From contig CBDCCU010000010.1 of the NCBI GenBank assembly GCA_965214955.1, positions 420,384-484,383 on the forward strand: 64,000 nucleotides of DNA, in the 5' to 3' direction. The translations under genes were made by a program, and so were the position numbers. Below are positions 60,601-64,000 of the stretch, one piece after another. Position 1 is the first letter of the stretch, and each line of letters begins with the position of its first letter. A model generated the notes under the pieces. It was not told where the DNA came from. It searched no databases and was given only the letters and a program-made list of their open reading frames with translations. This DNA is from Aliikangiella sp965214955. GTDB taxonomy: Bacteria; Pseudomonadota; Gammaproteobacteria; Enterobacterales; Kangiellaceae.

Positions 60601-62222
60601 TGCATGGTCGCGTTTGGGTTGAAAGCACTATCAATAAAGGAACCAGCTTTTTCGTTTCAATTCAGCTTGGACAAAGTCAGCAAAACGAAATTTCATTACC
60701 TAGCATTGATATGAATAAAATCAGTGTATTAGTTGTTGATGATAATTCAACTAATCGCGAAGTGCTCAAAGGTCAGTTATCATTTTGGGGAGCAAGTGTT
60801 GTAGAAGCCGATAGCGCTGCTATGGCTATTGATATTTGTGAGAAAAAATATATCAGCGAACAAAATACATTTGATGTTGGCTTGCTTGATATGCAAATGC
60901 CAGAAACCGATGGTGCAAAACTAGGTGAAATATTAAAGGCTGATAAGCGTTTTCAACCAATGAAACTAGTGATGATGACCTCAATGACTCATCGAGGTGA
61001 TGCACAATATTTTAAACAACTCGGCTTTAGTGCTTATTTTCCAAAACCTGCAACAACTAACGATCTTTTTAACGCGCTAGCCGTAGTAGTAGACGATGGA
61101 AGCGCGTTAAGCGAAGCGCAGCCCCTTGTTACTAAACATTATTTAAGAAGCTTAAAAACATCATCATCTAATGAGGAGTTTGAGTGGCCATCGTCATTAA
61201 AAATTTTACTCGTTGAAGACAACCGAATTAATCAAGAGGTTGCAAAAGGAATTCTTGCCGAGGTTGGTTTAGAAGCCGATATTGCGGCAAATGGTCAAGA
61301 AGCAATTGATATGCTTGCCTCAACCGCTAATGAGCACGAACCTTACTCGCTTATTTTTATGGATTGCCAAATGCCCATATTAGATGGCTACGAAGCAACA
61401 CAAAAAATTCGCAATGGTTATGCTGGCAATGCAAATAAAAAGGTGGTAATTATTGCTATGACTGCAAATGCAATGAAAGGAGATAAAGATAAATGCATAC
61501 AGGCTGGAATGGATGAATATATCGCAAAACCAATATTACCTGAAACAATGATAGATAAAATTTCAATCTGGTTTCCTCCTAAAGCAACTTGCTCAAAATC
61601 TCAGTCAACAACAAGCAATACAATTATGATTGACGAAAATATATGGGAAAAAAGCGCAGCATTATCAAGAGTATTAGGAAAAGAAAATATACTCAAAAAC
61701 CTTATAACAATGTATTTAGAAGACACACCTCAGCTAATTTTAAGTTTGCGAGCGGCTACTGAAAGTGACGATATTGAGAACATCAGATTAATTTCACACT
61801 CTATAAAAGGCTCAAGTGCTAATATTGGTGGAATAAAGGTTCAACAAATTGCAAGTCAAATTGAAAAAGATGCTTTAAATAAAACCACGACTAATATGAA
61901 ATACTTAATATCAAACCTATTGGCCGAATATGACAACTTAAAAAATATTATTTCCTTAGAGCTTACAAATAAAAATGAACTCAACACTACTGGTAACGAC
62001 AAGTTTTCTAAAACAGATCTTTCAATTAATTTAAATGAACTAAAAACCAAACTTCAATCAGGTGACTTTATTCCCGATGAAGAAATGGCTTTTTTAGAGC
62101 CTTTAAAAACACTTGATTGGAGTAAAAAGTTAGCAGAAGATCTTCAAATAAATATTTTACAATTTAACATTAATCAGTCTGAAAAAATTATCAACGCAAT
62201 GTTAGAACATTTAGCACAATAG
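57597..62222 (+). CDS. Hybrid histidine kinase, HAMP-PAS-GAF-kinase-REC-REC-HPt part (continues the split gene)
   Basis: 1541 codons open; the nominal TTG start is probably not used, since the first residues overlap the previous frame. Order: transmembrane helix (LMVGLGVSFLALIFTIIG), HAMP, about four PAS/PAC domains (59-550), GAF (about 620-780), HisKA with FLASMSHEIRTPMNG, HATPase (ADKSTTRKYGGTGLGLSIV), receiver 1 (LLDMQMPETDG), receiver 2 (IFMDCQMPILDGYEA) and a C-terminal HPt domain (ISHSIKGSSANIGG). This is a complete BarA/TorS-style phosphorelay in one chain. A GGDEF response regulator follows 26 bp downstream and is a plausible output. Confidence 0.8.
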   Translation: MTKKCLRASFLVYRNQSLMVGLGVSFLALIFTIIGTKRITAPLQQTKEALTYFETHNKLLPLPIESKDEVGVLARSFHNMLVLKQIRDEELAEQKFALDQHAIVAITNTKGTITYANQKFSDISGYATEELIDQNHRIVNSGYHPKSFWVEMYKTIANGTVWNGEIKNIAKSGDIYWVDTTIVPFKNAQGKPTSYIAIRADITERKKAEKRLVQSLSFTNALLDAAALAIISTDKNGVIQSINQTAEKMLGYSAKELIDIEKPMIFHDINEIEEHTKKLNKENNFNLNSSFETITAKAAKGEVDENEWTYYRKNGSIIRVSVSVTCILDDEKNILGYLQIAKDITKQKETQHALLESNRRLEMVVKSTEVGTWDWHIPTGKTFFDERWANILGYKLSELEPTTIDTWTKNSHPEDLKSIEQILTDYLEGRTKRYSCQLRMRHKQGHWVWIQDTGRIVERDKNNKAIRMIGTHLDITESKQAEIKTQEALSLLESTLESTDNGTLVTSASGKVLQTNSRFAELWNISHDLIKTQDADLLFKQAINQLKNPDDFLQDIKAINKDNEKKSFNVIEFLDGKILERASIPMYIESKGHCRVWSFRDITQRIQISRQQKQQLDSLQVKLNVSQQLSNNVFFGERLDGALSALLELSSVTDIGGIYLYDSKAKAFNLYTFKGSLNSEFIKNESNFKLSEGLLGEVAKSKQLTVIDSLQEEPKASQYWQSLEKSGAYIIPLTSQNKSQNNVVGLLFLITEIQPDNSPSKLFLLQEIADIIAIKIVAQRVSDELEIARMQAEESNHLKSEFLASMSHEIRTPMNGVLGMLGLLLNSKLSQDQERKTRLAQSSAESLLTIINDILDFSKVDAGKLELELLDFDIRQMLGDFAESMAIKAHDKDLELILDITQVEQSMVLGDPGRIRQILTNIVANAIKFTEFGEIVIKAKISQKPHDTLEFECEIRDTGIGIPKEKQSTLFDAFSQADKSTTRKYGGTGLGLSIVKKLCELMHGRVWVESTINKGTSFFVSIQLGQSQQNEISLPSIDMNKISVLVVDDNSTNREVLKGQLSFWGASVVEADSAAMAIDICEKKYISEQNTFDVGLLDMQMPETDGAKLGEILKADKRFQPMKLVMMTSMTHRGDAQYFKQLGFSAYFPKPATTNDLFNALAVVVDDGSALSEAQPLVTKHYLRSLKTSSSNEEFEWPSSLKILLVEDNRINQEVAKGILAEVGLEADIAANGQEAIDMLASTANEHEPYSLIFMDCQMPILDGYEATQKIRNGYAGNANKKVVIIAMTANAMKGDKDKCIQAGMDEYIAKPILPETMIDKISIWFPPKATCSKSQSTTSNTIMIDENIWEKSAALSRVLGKENILKNLITMYLEDTPQLILSLRAATESDDIENIRLISHSIKGSSANIGGIKVQQIASQIEKDALNKTTTNMKYLISNLLAEYDNLKNIISLELTNKNELNTTGNDKFSKTDLSINLNELKTKLQSGDFIPDEEMAFLEPLKTLDWSKKLAEDLQINILQFNINQSEKIINAMLEHLAQ

Positions 62223-62248
62223 CGTATATAGACATATCAAGGAAAATA

Positions 62249-63133
62249 ATGGACGAAACAAAAGGCTCTAAAATTTTAATAGTTGATGATTCTGCAACAA
62301 ACATACAATTGCTTGCGAGCATATTAAATGAACATTATGAGCTGAAAGTTGCTACAAGCGGTAAAAGATGCCTAGAGTTAGTCTCTAAATCGCCAAAGCC
62401 TGATTTAATTTTATTAGATATTGAAATGCCAGACATGAATGGATATGAAGTTTGTAGAGAACTAAAAAAACTATCAAGCTCATCGACTATTCCAATTATT
62501 TTTGTTACCGCAAAAAGTGAAGATTCTGATGAAGAATTAGGACTAGCTTTAGGTGCGGTAGATTACATAACAAAACCCATTAAACCCGCTATTGTAAAAG
62601 CCAGAGTAAAAACTCAGCTGATCATTAAACATCAAAGAGATCAGCTGGTTAAAATGGCACTGCACGACCAACTTACTGGTCTTTATAATCGTCATTATTT
62701 ATTAGAATCTGCCCATATTAAAATTTCAAAGTCAATGCGTCATAAAACACCAGTATCGCTAACAGTAATAGATCTTGATCACTTTAAGCACATAAATGAC
62801 ACATATGGTCATAAAACGGGTGATCTCGCACTAAAAGCTATTGCTGACTTGTTAAAATCCGTTGTCAGAAAAGAAGATATTGCCGCTCGCTTTGGCGGTG
62901 AAGAGTTTGTTGTAATTTTTGATCACTGCGATCTAAAAGATGCCCTAAGAAAAGCAGAAGATCTCAGAAAAGCGATTTCCCAACTAAAGCCCAAAGGATT
63001 AGATTTAACCGCAAGCTTTGGCGTAGCACAGTTAGATAGCAGTGGAGAATCTTTTGACCAATTACTAAACCGAAGTGATAAAGCACTCTATTTAGCTAAA
63101 GAACAAGGTAGAAACAGAGTTGTTTCGCTATAG
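62249..63133 (+). CDS. Response regulator diguanylate cyclase (REC-GGDEF)
   Basis: 294 residues. Receiver domain (8-125) with DLILLDIEMPDMNGYEV phospho-Asp, then a GGDEF domain (135-290) with intact RFGGEEFVVIF and the inhibitory I-site RKED five residues before it. It should make c-di-GMP from GTP when phosphorylated and be product-inhibited. AAGGAAAATA precedes the ATG. It is cotranscribed with the hybrid kinase upstream, the likely phosphodonor route through the HPt domain. An isolated MITE-like end (TATACCCGTCCTTGACTT, 63135-63152) follows the stop codon. Confidence 0.88.
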   Translation: MDETKGSKILIVDDSATNIQLLASILNEHYELKVATSGKRCLELVSKSPKPDLILLDIEMPDMNGYEVCRELKKLSSSSTIPIIFVTAKSEDSDEELGLALGAVDYITKPIKPAIVKARVKTQLIIKHQRDQLVKMALHDQLTGLYNRHYLLESAHIKISKSMRHKTPVSLTVIDLDHFKHINDTYGHKTGDLALKAIADLLKSVVRKEDIAARFGGEEFVVIFDHCDLKDALRKAEDLRKAISQLKPKGLDLTASFGVAQLDSSGESFDQLLNRSDKALYLAKEQGRNRVVSL

Positions 63134-63238
63134 ATATACCCGTCCTTGACTTATAACTACGAAGCTCTTAGTATTAAAGAGTAGTGTAACAAAATGTTTA
63201 TTGGGAGTTATTGTCAATTTATCAATAGGAGATCAATT

Positions 63239-63865
63239 ATGTTCCGATTAACAACGGGTTTAAGCATTAGCGCGGGTATTACATTGGTATTATTTGCCAT
63301 AATGTCTTTCTTGATAAAATCAAAAGTTGAGGCACCAAGCTTTAACGAATTACCGCCTATAGTTATTGATACCACTTTCAAAGAAAAACCTCCTAAGCTT
63401 ATTGATAGAATTAAAATACCGCCACAACCAGAGGTGAAGAAAGAGCCTCCACCACTGGACAATAAGCCAGATAAACAAGATGATAAGCCTAACCTTACAA
63501 AAATTTCATTTCAAACAGTAAAATTTGAACCCGCAAATGGTGATGGTATATTTACAGGTGGCTCAAACCAACAAAATTACTTAACCGATGGTGATGCTGT
63601 CCCTCTTGTTGTTATTCAACCTAATTACCCGAGAAAACCTGCTATTGATGGCATAGAAGGCTGGGTAAAGTTTAAATTTACTATTTCTGCCGATGGTACT
63701 CCCAAAGATATTCAGATTATTGACGCTTACCCCAAAAAAACCTTTGAAAGATCGGCTAAAAAAGTGATCTACAAATGGAAATTTAAACCAAAGGTTATTG
63801 ACGGCAAAGCGGTTGAGCAGCATAACATGATCTACACCATGAATTTTGAGCTATCAGATACCTAA
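63239..63865 (+). CDS. TonB-family energy-transducing protein
   Basis: 208 residues from the ATG at 63239, with AGGAG upstream; an ATG at 63194 lacks a site. N-terminal membrane anchor (ISAGITLVLFAIMSFLI), a proline/lysine-rich periplasmic spacer (IPPQPEVKKEPPPLDNKP) and a C-terminal TonB domain (VVIQPNYPRKPAIDGIEGWV, KFTISADGTPKDIQIIDAYP). It couples the proton-motive force, via ExbBD, to TonB-dependent receptors. No exbB/exbD or receptor gene is in the window. A terminator follows. Confidence 0.85.
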   Translation: MFRLTTGLSISAGITLVLFAIMSFLIKSKVEAPSFNELPPIVIDTTFKEKPPKLIDRIKIPPQPEVKKEPPPLDNKPDKQDDKPNLTKISFQTVKFEPANGDGIFTGGSNQQNYLTDGDAVPLVVIQPNYPRKPAIDGIEGWVKFKFTISADGTPKDIQIIDAYPKKTFERSAKKVIYKWKFKPKVIDGKAVEQHNMIYTMNFELSDT

Positions 63866-63900
63866 ACCAACGCCTAAAAAATTTCATACCTTATTAATAG

Positions 63901-63936
63901 AAGTCGAGTAAACTTAAATTTATTCGACTTTTTATT
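63901..63936 (+). terminator. Terminator after the TonB-family gene
   Basis: AAGTCGAGTAAA pairs with TTTATTCGACTT (one G-T pair) across a 6-nt loop, followed by TTTATTTTA. Confidence 0.75.
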
Positions 63937-63943
63937 TTAGATT

Positions 63944-64000
63944 ATGAATTTAGTATTAATTGCCGTCGCTGCATTATTGGCCTCTCTACTCACTTTTTTT
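63944..64000 (+). CDS. Start of a membrane protein gene (partial)
   Basis: ATG followed by 18 hydrophobic codons (MNLVLIAVAALLASLLTFF) running off the right edge. The start resembles TauE/SafE-type (TSUP) exporters, but too little is present to name it. No clear ribosome-binding site. Confidence 0.35.
   Translation, partial: MNLVLIAVAALLASLLTFF

Overview
The window is low-GC, gene-dense chromosomal DNA from a Gram-negative, probably marine gammaproteobacterium. This rests on the outer-membrane porin, the lipoproteins and TonB-family protein, ruvC/ruvA/ruvB, a glutathione-dependent formaldehyde pathway, a PhoB-type promoter and many c-di-GMP/two-component proteins. A Kangiella/Aliikangiella- or Alteromonadales-like host would fit, but I cannot assign a genus. 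I saw no rRNA, tRNA, CRISPR array or prophage.

Layout. 1-2.6 kb: the end of a MaoC dehydratase, a decayed junction between remnants of two PLP enzymes, a GNAT, a D-cysteine desulfhydrase-like gene and a 266-bp inverted-repeat element. 2.6-14.3 kb: a porin behind PhoB boxes, a LapD-like c-di-GMP protein, a periplasmic peroxiredoxin, a DUF2797 protein, a serine hydrolase, an acetyl-CoA hydrolase-GNAT fusion and an HDAC-family deacetylase. 14.4-15.2 kb: an HNH remnant and a ParE-type toxin-antitoxin pair. 15.2-22.2 kb: a four-gene operon made of two tandem copies of [ATP/ADP-translocase-like transporter + exported phosphatase/kinase-like fusion]. 23-34 kb: fused isobutyryl-CoA mutase, a CNNM/CBS protein, an S8 protease, a SEC-C protein, a NahK-like kinase and ruvB. 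34-42 kb: formaldehyde detoxification, an acyltransferase, a GntR-ABC operon, ruvA and ruvC. 42-51 kb: a second, inverted copy of the 266-bp element, HicAB, a one-protein hybrid two-component regulator with a LamG/PKD lipoprotein, and BrnTA. 51-64 kb: a TVP38-like protein, pirin and DoxX opposite LysR, a PQQ sugar dehydrogenase, a giant hybrid kinase split by a frameshift, a GGDEF response regulator and a TonB-family protein.

The most interesting locus is 15.2-22.2 kb. Both soluble proteins carry signal peptides and join an N-terminal PPP-type phosphatase domain to a C-terminal FAM20/HipA-like kinase domain. In one protein only the phosphatase motifs are intact, and in the other only the kinase motifs are intact. 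Each gene follows a transporter of the ATP/ADP translocase superfamily that ends in a cadherin-like domain. I propose an envelope phosphorylation/dephosphorylation system with its own nucleotide carrier. This is inference from motifs and gene order.

A second theme is a family of MITE-like repeats with ends TATACCCGTTCTCCTTCAAG. There are two near-identical 266-bp copies in opposite orientation, one 102-bp derivative and several isolated ends, often beside gene 3' ends.
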